Below, in pieces: positions 1-7,485 of a stretch of DNA of 64,000 nt; position 1 is the first letter of the stretch, and each line of letters begins with the position of its first letter. The translations under genes and the position numbers were made by a program. The stretch spans positions 2,170,001 to 2,234,000 of the forward strand of contig NZ_JABXWB010000001.1 of NCBI RefSeq assembly GCF_013375555.1, given 5' to 3'. A model generated the notes under the pieces. It was not told the origin of the DNA and searched no databases. It worked only from the letters and a program-made list of their open reading frames with translations. The DNA is from Sphingobium sp. EM0848. Its GTDB lineage: Bacteria > Pseudomonadota > Alphaproteobacteria > Sphingomonadales > Sphingomonadaceae.

Positions 1-1
1 T

Positions 2-472
2 CGACGGCCATATCTCGCCGATTTCCTCAGAAGGGTTCGGGCGGATTTCGACCTCGCTGTCTGGTCGTCCGCCTCTGACGACTATGTCGCCGCCGTCGTC
101 GGCCATATTTTCAGCGCCGACTGTCCTCTGCGTTTCGTATGGGGACGGAGCCGTGCGACGTTGATGCGGCTCGTCCGCGATGAATATGGCTACACCTATG
201 ATCCCTGGGACCACCGCCGTTATCTGAAACCACTCAAGAAGGTAAAGCGGATGGGATGGCGTCTGGAGCGGATGCTGATCGTCGACGATACACCAGAGAA
301 ATGCGTCAGGAACTATGGGAATGCGATCTATCCGCTTCCCTTCGAGGGCGACGAGGCCGATGCTGAACTCTTGTCGTTAGCGGCCTATCTCTCGTCTCTC
401 AAAGACGAACCAGACATGCGTCGGATTGAAAAGCGGCGCTGGCGCGAGTTGATGGCCGCCTCTGAGGATTAA
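2..472 (+). CDS. FCP1/NIF-like HAD phosphatase, 5' truncated
   Basis: The open frame runs into the window from the left, so the N-terminus, including the DxDxT nucleophile motif, is missing. The visible part starts RRPYLADFLRRVRADFDLAVWSSA-like, which is the FCP1-homology core (a threonine/serine-rich strand after a hydrophobic block). It later has LIVDDTPEK, the conserved acidic motif with DD that binds magnesium in HAD phosphatases. An internal ATG at 161 is in frame, but conserved family sequence lies upstream of it, so it is not the true start. Family knowledge predicts phosphoserine or phosphothreonine hydrolysis; the substrate here is unknown. It faces the leftward toxin-antitoxin pair and ends 25 bp from it. 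Confidence 0.8.
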   Translation, partial: RRPYLADFLRRVRADFDLAVWSSASDDYVAAVVGHIFSADCPLRFVWGRSRATLMRLVRDEYGYTYDPWDHRRYLKPLKKVKRMGWRLERMLIVDDTPEKCVRNYGNAIYPLPFEGDEADAELLSLAAYLSSLKDEPDMRRIEKRRWRELMAASED

Positions 473-497
473 GAAAGCTGGGTTGGTGCCCAGCCAG

Positions 498-884
498 TTA
501 GATCTTGCGGATCGGACCCGGATATTGACCGACAAGGCTGTCCGCAGTGAGCAAGACGATCCCTTCGACCATCGACTGAGCGATCAGCAGCCGGTCAAAG
601 GGATCCTTGTGAATGGGCGGCAGCCCGTCGATCGCGACAGCATGTTCGCTAGCCACAGACAGTTCGCCATAGCCATTGTCCAGTAGCCCGCGCCGCAACA
701 ACCGCGCATCGACAGCGAAATCCTCCCGCCCCAATGCGCTCTTGATCGCGACCTCCCACAAGCTGGCCGCGCTGAAGAAAAGGTCGTTGTTCTTGTCCTC
801 GATCAGTTCGCGCGCTTCCACCGACAAGCGCTCCGGAAATCCCGCGGCCCAGATCAACAAATGCGTATCCAGCAACAGCTTCAC
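498..884 (-). CDS. vapC: PIN-domain ribonuclease toxin, VapC type
   Basis: 128-residue PIN-domain protein, expected to cleave RNA as the toxin of a type II pair. Visible PIN acidic positions: the first Asp in LLLDTHLLIW (residues 3-12), the Glu in SLWEVAIKS, the DPFDRLLIAQ block near residue 92, and TADS near the C-terminus. The start is GTG at 884, which overlaps the TGA of the upstream antitoxin (GTGA), so translation is probably coupled. Length and order (antitoxin first) fit Phd/VapC pairs. All catalytic positions appear present, so it is probably functional. Confidence 0.9.
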   Translation of the reverse strand: MKLLLDTHLLIWAAGFPERLSVEARELIEDKNNDLFFSAASLWEVAIKSALGREDFAVDARLLRRGLLDNGYGELSVASEHAVAIDGLPPIHKDPFDRLLIAQSMVEGIVLLTADSLVGQYPGPIRKI

Positions 885-1126
885 GACTGTCCGCCAAACA
901 GCGCCTCTATCTCCTGTTCGCCCATGCGGTCGAAGTCAGCGGGCACGCGCAACTGGCCCGCCATGAAGCCGAGCCTTTTCGCCTTGTCGCTATCGGGAGC
1001 GCTGAGCGGCACGATCTTGGCCACTGGCTTGCCAGCCTTGGCAATGATGAAGCCGCCACTGCTGGCGACCCGATCGATCAACCGGGACAAATGGGTCTTG
1101 GCTTCGTGGATGTTGACCGTATCCAT
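881..1126 (-). CDS. Phd/YefM-family antitoxin
   Basis: 81-residue protein starting MDTVNIHEAKTHLSRLIDRV, the standard Phd/YefM N-terminal DNA-binding fold. The C-terminal half (KAKRLGFMAGQLRVPADFD) resembles the toxin-wrapping tail of Phd partners of VapC. The start was placed at the ATG at 1126 rather than the in-frame ATG at 1141, because GAGAAG lies 7 bases before 1126 and the family always starts at this point. Two short dyads just upstream are a likely autoregulatory operator. Its stop overlaps the toxin start. Confidence 0.9.
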   Translation of the reverse strand: MDTVNIHEAKTHLSRLIDRVASSGGFIIAKAGKPVAKIVPLSAPDSDKAKRLGFMAGQLRVPADFDRMGEQEIEALFGGQS

Positions 1127-1140
1127 AAATGCACTTCTCA

Positions 1141-1165
1141 AACTTAGTTTGCTAGACTTAGTCTA
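1141..1165 (-). promoter_or_regulatory. Two tandem dyads, probable toxin-antitoxin operator
   Basis: AACTTAGTT (1141-1149) and TAGACTTAGTCTA (1153-1165) are both perfect inverted repeats around a central T. They share the core ACTTAGT, with centres 14 bp apart. They sit directly upstream of the antitoxin gene. Phd/YefM proteins bind paired palindromes in their own promoter; that this is the site here is inferred. Confidence 0.6.
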
Positions 1166-1275
1166 ACCTTTGTCCTTCTGAGGCGCAATGGCCCTGAACA
1201 AGTCGCTTCATCATAGTTTCTAGCCCCGCTCGCCAATCGGGTAAGGTTTTCCCATGCGCCCGCACGACCCTTATA

Positions 1276-1306
1276 TGTGTGATAATGTCCTTTATCACAC
1301 ATTATC
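1276..1306. promoter_or_regulatory. Overlapping inverted repeats TGTGTGATAA/TTATCACACA
   Basis: TGTGTGATAA (1276-1285) and TTATCACACA (1292-1301) form a perfect inverted repeat with a 6-base spacer. GATAATGT (1281-1288) and ACATTATC (1299-1306) form a second one inside the same sequence. It lies 60-90 bp upstream of the ParD-like gene at 1365 and is probably an operator. Confidence 0.5.
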
Positions 1307-1317
1307 GGAGATTCGTT

Positions 1318-1337
1318 GGAGCCGTTTAAACGGCTCC
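1318..1337. promoter_or_regulatory. Perfect 20-bp palindrome upstream of the ParD-like gene
   Basis: GGAGCCGTTTAAACGGCTCC is a perfect palindrome without a spacer, 28 bp before the ATG at 1365. With the dyad at 1276-1306 it gives two different palindromic sites in one short leader. An operator for the downstream RHH protein is the simplest reading. Confidence 0.5.
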
Positions 1338-1364
1338 GAGAGTTACCGCGAAAGAGGGTGCCCC

Positions 1365-1736
1365 ATGACCGACGACAAGCTGCCCGATGACAACCCCGCC
1401 GAGCGTGCCCAGGCCGAGGCCCTGCGCGACCAAGCCCGCACGAGCGGTCTGCGCTTCGAGGCGTATCTACCCCCAGCGCTGGCCGACTGGATACTTGAGC
1501 GCATCGAGCGCGGCATATTTGCCGATCCTTCCGAAGCGGTATTCGCGATCGTGCGAACCTATAGTGAACTGGAGCCACACCGCGATCTTCGCGACGAGCT
1601 GCTAAGCCGGATGCTGGACTCATCGGCAGCCGAACTGGAATCGGCCCGCCCCGCCGACGAGGTGTTCGCCGAGCTGCGTCGGAAACTGGCGCAGCCCCTT
1701 CCAGAGCCAGTCCGGTGGGAGAAGATGGCGCGATGA
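1365..1736 (+). CDS. ParD-like ribbon-helix-helix protein
   Basis: 123 residues. The start was set at the ATG at 1365, with GAGG about 9 bases upstream. An upstream in-frame ATG at 1254 would run through the palindromes and is rejected. The middle (LRFEAYLPPALADWILERIERGIFADPSEAVFAIVRTYSEL) has the strand, two helices and turn expected of ParD/CopG proteins. The C-terminal half is charged. No ParE follows; instead its TGA overlaps the ATG of a broken tyrosine recombinase. It may regulate that recombinase or be an orphan antitoxin. Confidence 0.65.
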   Translation: MTDDKLPDDNPAERAQAEALRDQARTSGLRFEAYLPPALADWILERIERGIFADPSEAVFAIVRTYSELEPHRDLRDELLSRMLDSSAAELESARPADEVFAELRRKLAQPLPEPVRWEKMAR

Positions 1737-1853
1737 ATTGCCCCCTACCCAGACCCTCCCAGCCTGGCGCTGCCCGCGCTGGTCGCGGCGGCCGACGATG
1801 CCACGCGGCAGCGCTTCCTTGAGTTCTTCGCGGTGATGGTCGGCCAACTTTAA
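1733..1853 (+). pseudogene. Tyrosine recombinase N-terminal remnant
   Basis: ATG at 1733 overlaps the preceding TGA and encodes MNCPLPRPS. The next recognisable residues, SLALPALVAA then RQRFLEFFA, are in another frame, from 1761 to the TAA at 1851-1853. Together they match the usual start of XerC-like integrases (a PLP-rich opening, then an RFLEFFA helix). A frameshift near 1755 and loss of everything after the first 40 or so residues make this a dead remnant. It marks an old integration or deletion scar at the left edge of the transfer region. Confidence 0.6.
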
Positions 1854-1974
1854 AACCTCGTCGAGGCGGTGACATTGGCGGCGCTTAACGTCCGCTAATT
1901 ATATCATGCCCAAAAGTGGGCGAAAATTGCTGGTTGATGATATGATGGGCAGCCGGACTCGATGGAGGTGGAAC

Positions 1975-2193
1975 ATGGATACCGGAACCGAGCTTGCGAT
2001 CCGTGCCATCATCCGTGCCCTATATAATACGGAAGCGATCAATGCGCGGCAGGTCAGGGGCATTATGAGCGCCATCAAGGACGCCGCAGGCGCAGCGCTG
2101 GATCGCCGTGAGCCGGAGACAGCAAAAATGCTGGCCTCCCTTTGCAAAGGCGTTCATCTCGACACAGCTGTCACCCCGCCCGAAAATACGTAG
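1975..2193 (+). CDS. Small conserved-looking protein, function unknown
   Basis: 72 residues, starting MDTGTELAIRAIIRALYNTE. The ATG at 1975 has an ideal GGAGGT five bases upstream, so it was preferred over the in-frame ATG at 1906. Largely helical, no membrane segment, no domain I recognise. It runs convergently toward the DUF2274 gene and ends 15 bp from it. It may be the outermost gene of the integrative element. Confidence 0.5.
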   Translation: MDTGTELAIRAIIRALYNTEAINARQVRGIMSAIKDAAGAALDRREPETAKMLASLCKGVHLDTAVTPPENT

Positions 2194-2208
2194 CAGAAAT
2201 TATGCGCT

Positions 2209-2433
2209 TCAGCTGGACTTGAGCCCATTTCTACGTTTGGCGAACATGCGATCTCCGTCGAGAAATGCCTCCAGCATCGCTGGTACAAGTTCAGTGACCG
2301 GTTCCTGCTTCCCATAAGTCTGGCTGTATAGCGTAGCATAGTCGAGGAGCGCTTGGTGGAGATTAGGAAGAACGGTAATCGTTATCTTCACCGGCGTTCG
2401 ATCTGGGATACGCGGCAATTTCAGATCAGTCAT
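2209..2433 (-). CDS. DUF2274 protein
   Basis: 74 residues (MTDLKLPRIPDRTPVKITITVLPNL...). The sequence VKITITVLPNLHQALLDYATLY looks like a short ribbon-helix-helix-like unit and matches the DUF2274 proteins regularly found directly after trbI in alphaproteobacterial transfer operons. It begins 9 bp after the trbI stop and is the last gene of the operon. Its role is unknown; the position suggests an accessory or regulatory role in conjugation. Confidence 0.8.
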   Translation of the reverse strand: MTDLKLPRIPDRTPVKITITVLPNLHQALLDYATLYSQTYGKQEPVTELVPAMLEAFLDGDRMFAKRRNGLKSS

Positions 2434-2442
2434 GTTCCACTC

Positions 2443-3705
2443 CTATTCTTTCCATGGCGGAAGGACGAGATCGCGATGAACAAGCAATCGTACCGGCGTT
2501 CCCGGACGAATGATGATCGTCGGCTGCACCTGAAGATTGTGCGAGGTGATCTGATCGCCAGCCCGGGACACATTCTGCTGGGCCGCCTCGCGGACAGCCC
2601 GCACCAGATCGCTCTGCCCGGCAATGGAGAGATTGGCGCCAACACCCAGCAAGGTCGAGATCGCCACGCCCTGCAGCAATCGCAGACTATGATGATCGAC
2701 CTTGTCCGCCAGCCCCGCATAGCCCGATGTGTCGGTCGCCGGCGCATTATCCAGCCGGATCGAACTGCCGTCGGGCATGATGATGCGCTGCCAGATGACC
2801 AGGGCGCGGTTCTGCCCATAGCTGATGGCGCTGTCGTATCGGCCGATCAGTCGTGCTCCCTGCGGAACGAGCAAGGTGCGACCGCTTGGGCTGTCGTAAA
2901 CACGTTCCGAGACCTGGGCGGTTACTAGGCCGGGGAGGTCCGATCGCAGACCTGTGATCAGGCTTGCCGCGATCACGCTGCCTGCTGACAATATATTCGG
3001 TGCCACGGGCGGCTCCCGGCTGTGCAAATTGATGTCGCCCTCCCCCTGAGACGACATCATGAACCGCTGCTTCCTCTCCTGCCCGTTTGGATCGAAATCC
3101 TTATCGGGGGCTGCCCCCTCTGGCATGTTGGCCATCGGTGTGACCTGCGCCACCGATGCTATTCCGGTGCTGGCCGCTGTTCCACCCTTTTGCGCGGCGA
3201 TGGCCAGCAAGGAAGACTGACGGGCGGCTTGCAGATCGGCCGCAGCTTTCTCGCGTGCAGCAGCCGCAGTTCGTGCATCAGCGTCATCTGGCCGTGCACC
3301 GGCCAAATCATCTCCTTCTCGTTGCCGCTTCAGGATCGGGCGTCCCAGATCACCCGGCAATGGCGGTCCCAGCTGTGGTACCGCATCATAGCTTTTGGGC
3401 AATCCAGCCAACTGATCCGATGGCAGGTGCGAAACCTCGGCATCATTTATCGACATACCGATAGCCACGGGTCGATGCGGCGCCAGCGCCCACCACATCG
3501 TGGCTGCGATGCCAATGGAGAAAATGGCGACACCGCCCACCAGAATATTGCGCTTAAACCTTAGGGCTCTCACCGGCTGAGCCCGCATCTGCAGCGTTGC
3601 CGGATTTTCCTTTGGTCGGACTTCTTCCGTCGGTGGGTGAGCAGTGCCGTTTTCCGGCAGTTCGCCGCTTGGTGGGGTTTCCGCCCGTGACTCCTGTCCG
3701 CTCAT
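2443..3705 (-). CDS. trbI: TrbI/VirB10-family secretion channel protein
   Basis: 420 residues. Order: proline/glutamate-rich cytoplasmic tail (1-45), one transmembrane helix (about 53-72, ILVGGVAIFSIGIAATMWWAL), a charged periplasmic linker with alanine-rich repeats (150-190), then the conserved VirB10 beta-barrel domain from about 240, with VYDSPSGRTLLVPQGARLIG and RLDNAPATDTSGYAGL. TrbI spans the inner membrane to the outer-membrane complex of the mating apparatus. Its ATG overlaps the trbG stop by four bases. No defect seen. Confidence 0.95.
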   Translation of the reverse strand: MSGQESRAETPPSGELPENGTAHPPTEEVRPKENPATLQMRAQPVRALRFKRNILVGGVAIFSIGIAATMWWALAPHRPVAIGMSINDAEVSHLPSDQLAGLPKSYDAVPQLGPPLPGDLGRPILKRQREGDDLAGARPDDADARTAAAAREKAAADLQAARQSSLLAIAAQKGGTAASTGIASVAQVTPMANMPEGAAPDKDFDPNGQERKQRFMMSSQGEGDINLHSREPPVAPNILSAGSVIAASLITGLRSDLPGLVTAQVSERVYDSPSGRTLLVPQGARLIGRYDSAISYGQNRALVIWQRIIMPDGSSIRLDNAPATDTSGYAGLADKVDHHSLRLLQGVAISTLLGVGANLSIAGQSDLVRAVREAAQQNVSRAGDQITSHNLQVQPTIIIRPGTPVRLLVHRDLVLPPWKE

Positions 3706-4559
3706 GAGGACCTCCGCCGGCGAGTTGCACCCATCCGTTTGACCCGCACGACCTGCTGCTTCCTGGTGCCAAAACGCAGCTCAGCCTGGTCAAAAATCCG
3801 GTCGACAATATAGAAGTGATCCTTCAGCCGATAATTGACGAGCTGCGCTGCACCCTTGCCATCGACCAGAAAGAGTGGCGGCGCATCGCCAACGACGATC
3901 GATGCCGGAAACTCGATATAGGTCTGCCGCCCGTCATCAAAAGCGCGGAGCGGACGCCATGCCGGCGCATCGCCTGAAATCTCATAATTGAAATGCAGTT
4001 GTTCGACCTGAATTCCTACCGCGATGGGTTCGGCGGCAAGGGCTGCGTCGCTCGCGCGGTGTAGAGCCAGCAAGGCATCTTCAGGATAGCTCCACGAAAT
4101 GCCCGTCAGCGCAGTCCGACCGGTGCTGACCAGCGCCAGATGATAGGCACGGCGATCGGTCGTAATGAGCAGATTGGTCGACAGGCCCGCCAGGCTGGGT
4201 TTGATCAATATATGGGTCCGCTTCGCAGCTCCGCTTCCGCTGGACGTATCGCCTATGACCCAGCGAACGGTATCCCCGCTTGCGACGGAGACGAGCATTT
4301 CCCCCTGCTCCAGCGCGATGTCCGTTATCCGTTCGGGCGCGGTGATCAGCTTGTAGATCGTTCCCGCCGAATAGGGATAGACCTGCACTGCATTGAGGAA
4401 CGCATCGGCTTTGGGCGCCAAGGTGGCATTGCGATTGGCAAGCTCGACATTCGCCGGGCCACGATTCTGCACGTGCGCTGACATGTTTCCTCCATCGGCG
4501 ATAGCGGGCGATGCAATCATGGTCAGCATGGTGATCGACGTGGTTGATATACGGATCAT
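3702..4559 (-). CDS. trbG: TrbG/VirB9-family protein of the mating channel
   Basis: 285 residues with an N-terminal signal peptide (MIRISTTSITMLTMIASPAIADGG). The VirB9 domain follows: VQVYPYSAGTIYKLITAPERITDIALEQGE near 57-86, then GDTVRWVIGDTSSG. The C-terminal part holds HFNYEISGDAPAWRP, PLFLVDGKGAAQLVNYRLKD and YIVDRIFDQAELRFG, typical of the family. Acts in the periplasm and outer membrane with TrbI. Start and stop overlap trbF and trbI by four bases each. Confidence 0.95.
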   Translation of the reverse strand: MIRISTTSITMLTMIASPAIADGGNMSAHVQNRGPANVELANRNATLAPKADAFLNAVQVYPYSAGTIYKLITAPERITDIALEQGEMLVSVASGDTVRWVIGDTSSGSGAAKRTHILIKPSLAGLSTNLLITTDRRAYHLALVSTGRTALTGISWSYPEDALLALHRASDAALAAEPIAVGIQVEQLHFNYEISGDAPAWRPLRAFDDGRQTYIEFPASIVVGDAPPLFLVDGKGAAQLVNYRLKDHFYIVDRIFDQAELRFGTRKQQVVRVKRMGATRRRRSS

Positions 4560-5323
4560 GGCTGCGCCTCCATCCTGTCGGCCGATGGGTTGGAAATGGC
4601 TGTTGGCGCTGCCGCTGCCCGTTGCGCCTGGGAGGCGTCGCCCTCGATCTCCCGGCTCCAGTCAATCGCATCGACATAGATGCCGAGCGGATTGCGGCGG
4701 AGGTCATCGGCAGTTCGCGGAACCTTGGTGACGAAGGTCAATATGGCCGTCCAGCGCGACGAACCCGCCTGGCTCCCCCGCTCATATTCTGTCTCGGCCC
4801 ATTTCACCTGAAAGGATTTATTCGACGCGCGCAGGACGCTCGTCACCTGCACCGAAGCCGTCTGTTCACCGATCCGGGCGAAGGGTTGCCGCACCCGCGC
4901 ATATTCCCCGAGGAAAATGGCGCCCCGTTCACTGGCAAAATCATAAGCCTGCAACCAGTTGCGGCGCATGAGGACAGGATCGAGCGACACACCACGCACA
5001 TTCTCGATGAACCGTGCCAGCTGATATGCGATCTGCGGATCGGTAGGCTGATAGTCGGCCTCGGCCTGCGACACCGCCCTCGCCTCACCCAGTCGATCCA
5101 CCTCGACAACATAGGGCACGACGCGGCTTTGCAGCGATTGCCAGATCAGGCCCGATGCCATTGCGCTCGACAAGGCCAATGTGCCGAAAGCCATCAATCG
5201 CCAGTTCCGCGCCTGCACGCGCGCGCTCCCGATCCGTTCGTCCCAGAGCTGACCCGCACGCTGATAGGGCGTTTCGGGCGCTGGAGTCTGACCATAGCGC
5301 TGGACTGCTCGTCGAAAGATCAT
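4556..5323 (-). CDS. trbF: TrbF/VirB8-family assembly protein
   Basis: 255 residues starting MIFRRAVQRYGQTPAPETPYQRAGQ, a standard TrbF opening. The ATG at 5323 lies one base after the trbL stop (TGAGATG), so it was preferred over an in-frame start 16 codons upstream. One transmembrane helix at about 40-60 (LMAFGTLALSSAMASGLIWQSL), then the VirB8-like periplasmic domain with VVPYVVEVDRLGEA and the helix RNWLQAYDFASERGA. It nucleates the inner-membrane part of the channel. Confidence 0.95.
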   Translation of the reverse strand: MIFRRAVQRYGQTPAPETPYQRAGQLWDERIGSARVQARNWRLMAFGTLALSSAMASGLIWQSLQSRVVPYVVEVDRLGEARAVSQAEADYQPTDPQIAYQLARFIENVRGVSLDPVLMRRNWLQAYDFASERGAIFLGEYARVRQPFARIGEQTASVQVTSVLRASNKSFQVKWAETEYERGSQAGSSRWTAILTFVTKVPRTADDLRRNPLGIYVDAIDWSREIEGDASQAQRAAAAPTAISNPSADRMEAQP

Positions 5324-5324
5324 C

Positions 5325-6620
5325 TCAGTCGTCCTTTTCGTGAATGTCGGGGGTGACGGACGCGCCGCCACGATCGCCTTCCTTCAAGGTCTGCGCGGCA
5401 AGGTGACGGTGATGACGCCCCTCCTGACGGCGTTGCATCGCCTGCGCCCAGTCCGGTATATCGCCCCGCTGCGCCGCAGATGATTTTTCACCGCCAGTGC
5501 CCAGCGCCGACCAGGCCGCCTCCCGCCCCCGCTCGGCGGCGGCGGCGATACCCAAACTGCTTGCCGCCTTGTTGCGAACGGCATGGCCGGCTGCCTTGGC
5601 GACGCCGCCCAATCCGGCGGCCATGCCCGAAGAGCCAGACGTCTCCTGGCCTAGCTTGTAGGATGCCTGCGCTGCCGACCCCATCATGGTGCCGGCCCGG
5701 ATCGCGGACAGTGCCCCACCGGCAAGCGCACGGCCACCACCGATCGCTGCGGCACCGCCGAGAGCCGCGACCCCGGCAGCACCAGCCACGCTCCCGACGG
5801 CGGCTCCAGCTCCCAATTGCGGCGCGCCGGCGGCGAGACCTGATGCCATGGCCGGCGCAAAGATACCCAGGCCGAACAGGGCAAGCGCTGCAAGCACCAG
5901 GCTCATGGCCACGCCGATGTCGGGGTCCTGGCCTTTGAGGGCGCCCACCATCTGGGCGAAGAAGCTGGAACCGATCCCGACAATCACGCCCAGCACCATG
6001 ACCTTGATGCCGGAGCTCACGACATGACCCAGCACGCGTTCGGCCAGAAAACTCGTGCGGTTCCAGAGCGCGAAGGGAATGAGAATGAAGCCCGCCAGCG
6101 ACACGAGCTTGAACTCGATCACGGTGACGAACATCTGCACCGCAAGGATGAAAAAGGCGAGAATGACGATCACCCAGGCGAACAGCAATATGGCGATCGT
6201 CAGGAAATTGTCGAAGAAGCTGGTAAACCCCATCAGATCGGATGCCTGGTCGAGCAGCGGCCACGCCGCCTCGAAACCGGCTCCGGCCAGCCGTCCGGGC
6301 TTCAGCAGATCGTCGGCGGACATGCCGCCGCCACCCGCCGTCAGCCCGGCCGCGGCAAAGGAACGGAAGATGATTTCGGAAAGAGAGGAGAAGCTGTTGA
6401 TGATGAACGCAAAGGCGCCAACGAAGAGGATTTTCTTCAGAAACCGCCCGATCACATCCTGCTCGCCCCCCATTGCCCAGAACAGCCCCGCGAGGGTCAT
6501 GTCGATGCCGATCAGTGTCGCCGTCAAAAACCGCACATCGCCGCCCAGCAGGCCGAAGCCGCTGTCGATATAGGCGATGAATGTCGCGAGAAATCGGTCG
6601 ATGACATTGAGATCATTCAT
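5325..6620 (-). CDS. trbL: TrbL/VirB6-family polytopic membrane protein
   Basis: 431 residues. The first 260 contain several hydrophobic segments (around 25-50, 70-100, 135-165, 170-200, 225-260), as in TrbL. After these comes a glycine/alanine-rich stretch and a charged, probably cytoplasmic tail ending HEKDD. TrbL forms part of the inner-membrane channel. The start overlaps the small ORF upstream by four bases; the stop leads into trbF through TGAGATG. Confidence 0.95.
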   Translation of the reverse strand: MNDLNVIDRFLATFIAYIDSGFGLLGGDVRFLTATLIGIDMTLAGLFWAMGGEQDVIGRFLKKILFVGAFAFIINSFSSLSEIIFRSFAAAGLTAGGGGMSADDLLKPGRLAGAGFEAAWPLLDQASDLMGFTSFFDNFLTIAILLFAWVIVILAFFILAVQMFVTVIEFKLVSLAGFILIPFALWNRTSFLAERVLGHVVSSGIKVMVLGVIVGIGSSFFAQMVGALKGQDPDIGVAMSLVLAALALFGLGIFAPAMASGLAAGAPQLGAGAAVGSVAGAAGVAALGGAAAIGGGRALAGGALSAIRAGTMMGSAAQASYKLGQETSGSSGMAAGLGGVAKAAGHAVRNKAASSLGIAAAAERGREAAWSALGTGGEKSSAAQRGDIPDWAQAMQRRQEGRHHRHLAAQTLKEGDRGGASVTPDIHEKDD

Positions 6621-6745
6621 GAGACAGGGTCCTCATGGGCTTTGGTGTCGCGGAGCCCCGCTGCGAAAGGGGCTGTTGATGAGCGAGACTCCGCGACGAG
6701 GCAGCGTCCGGCCGTGGGGGAGCGGCGGGACCGGCGCTGCCTCAT
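6617..6745 (-). CDS. Small ORF between trbJ and trbL, at the trbK position
   Basis: 42 codons starting MRQRRSRRSPTAGR. The ATG is one base after the trbJ stop, in the same TGAGATG arrangement as trbE-trbJ and trbL-trbF, and its stop overlaps the trbL start. This is where many relatives carry trbK, the entry-exclusion lipoprotein. The product here is Arg/Ser-rich with no signal peptide, lipobox or membrane helix, so it does not look like TrbK. The DNA is dominated by two nested hairpins. It may be a coupling ORF or a degenerate trbK. Confidence 0.35.
   Translation of the reverse strand: MRQRRSRRSPTAGRCLVAESRSSTAPFAAGLRDTKAHEDPVS
6647..6743 (-). repeat. Tandem hairpins between trbJ and trbL
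   Basis: GTCGCGGAG (6647-6655) pairs with CTCCGCGAC (6689-6697), enclosing AGCCCC (6654-6659) with GGGGCT (6669-6674). Immediately after, GAGGCAGCG (6698-6706) pairs with CGCTGCCTC (6735-6743). The two structures fill almost the entire trbJ-trbL interval and could be RNA folds that tune trbL expression or protect upstream mRNA. Confidence 0.5.
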
Positions 6746-6746
6746 C

Positions 6747-7484
6747 TCAATTTCGGTTATAGGCAGAGCCGGACCCAAGAAATTGCCTGGTCGCGGCGCG
6801 CGCGTCAGCCTCGGCCTGGATCCGGCGCGCCTCTTCGACCGTCTGGGCACGGAAATGCGCGGCCATCATATTCTGGATCTGGAGCTGCTGCTTGGCAGCC
6901 AATGCCAACAACTGGTTGGTCGCCTGAGCTGCCTGCAACGCACCCTCGGCGCCCTGGCTCTTCCCTACCAGCGTTTCGATGGTGGCAGCATCCTGGGCAA
7001 CATTGCCGACGACCTGTGACTGGATGCGCATGGACTGCTGATAGGCATCCTTGGCAGCGTCGAAACGTTCCCGTGCCGATGCCAGACGTTCATCGCTCCG
7101 CATCGCCATATCATAATTGTTTGGAAAGAGGTGCTTGAACTGACTGTCGAGCGTGTCGATCCGAAAATCGATGCCTTGGGCGCTGGCCATGAGCTGGTCG
7201 ACGGCGCGCAGTTTTTCGGTCAGTTGCTGTAGCTCAGGAAAGCTGATGCGGCCGAGATTCTTCGCCATGTTGGTCAGCATTGACGCTTCATTCTGGAGCG
7301 ACTGGATCTGCTGGAGGGTCCGGGCAGCGGTCAGCAGGTTCTGTGCATAATTGGCGCTGTCAAATACGGGGATGGCATGGGCTGGCCGGCTCTGGAGGAT
7401 GAGACCCGTTGCCATGGCGCCGGCAGCACCCAGGGCAAGGGCAGAAGCGACAAGATATTTCTTTAGGGGAATGCGCGCTTTCAT
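6747..7484 (-). CDS. trbJ: TrbJ/VirB5-family protein
   Basis: 245 residues. The start MKARIPLKKYLVASALALGAAG at 7484 is one base after the trbE stop (TGAGATG). The signal peptide ends near AHA at about residue 37, then IPVFDSANYAQNLLTAARTLQQIQSL, the TrbJ signature. The rest is long amphipathic helices rich in Gln/Ala. TrbJ is the periplasmic, pilus-associated component. An open frame extends upstream into trbE but has no family similarity there. Confidence 0.93.
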   Translation of the reverse strand: MKARIPLKKYLVASALALGAAGAMATGLILQSRPAHAIPVFDSANYAQNLLTAARTLQQIQSLQNEASMLTNMAKNLGRISFPELQQLTEKLRAVDQLMASAQGIDFRIDTLDSQFKHLFPNNYDMAMRSDERLASARERFDAAKDAYQQSMRIQSQVVGNVAQDAATIETLVGKSQGAEGALQAAQATNQLLALAAKQQLQIQNMMAAHFRAQTVEEARRIQAEADARAATRQFLGSGSAYNRN

Positions 7485-7485
7485 C

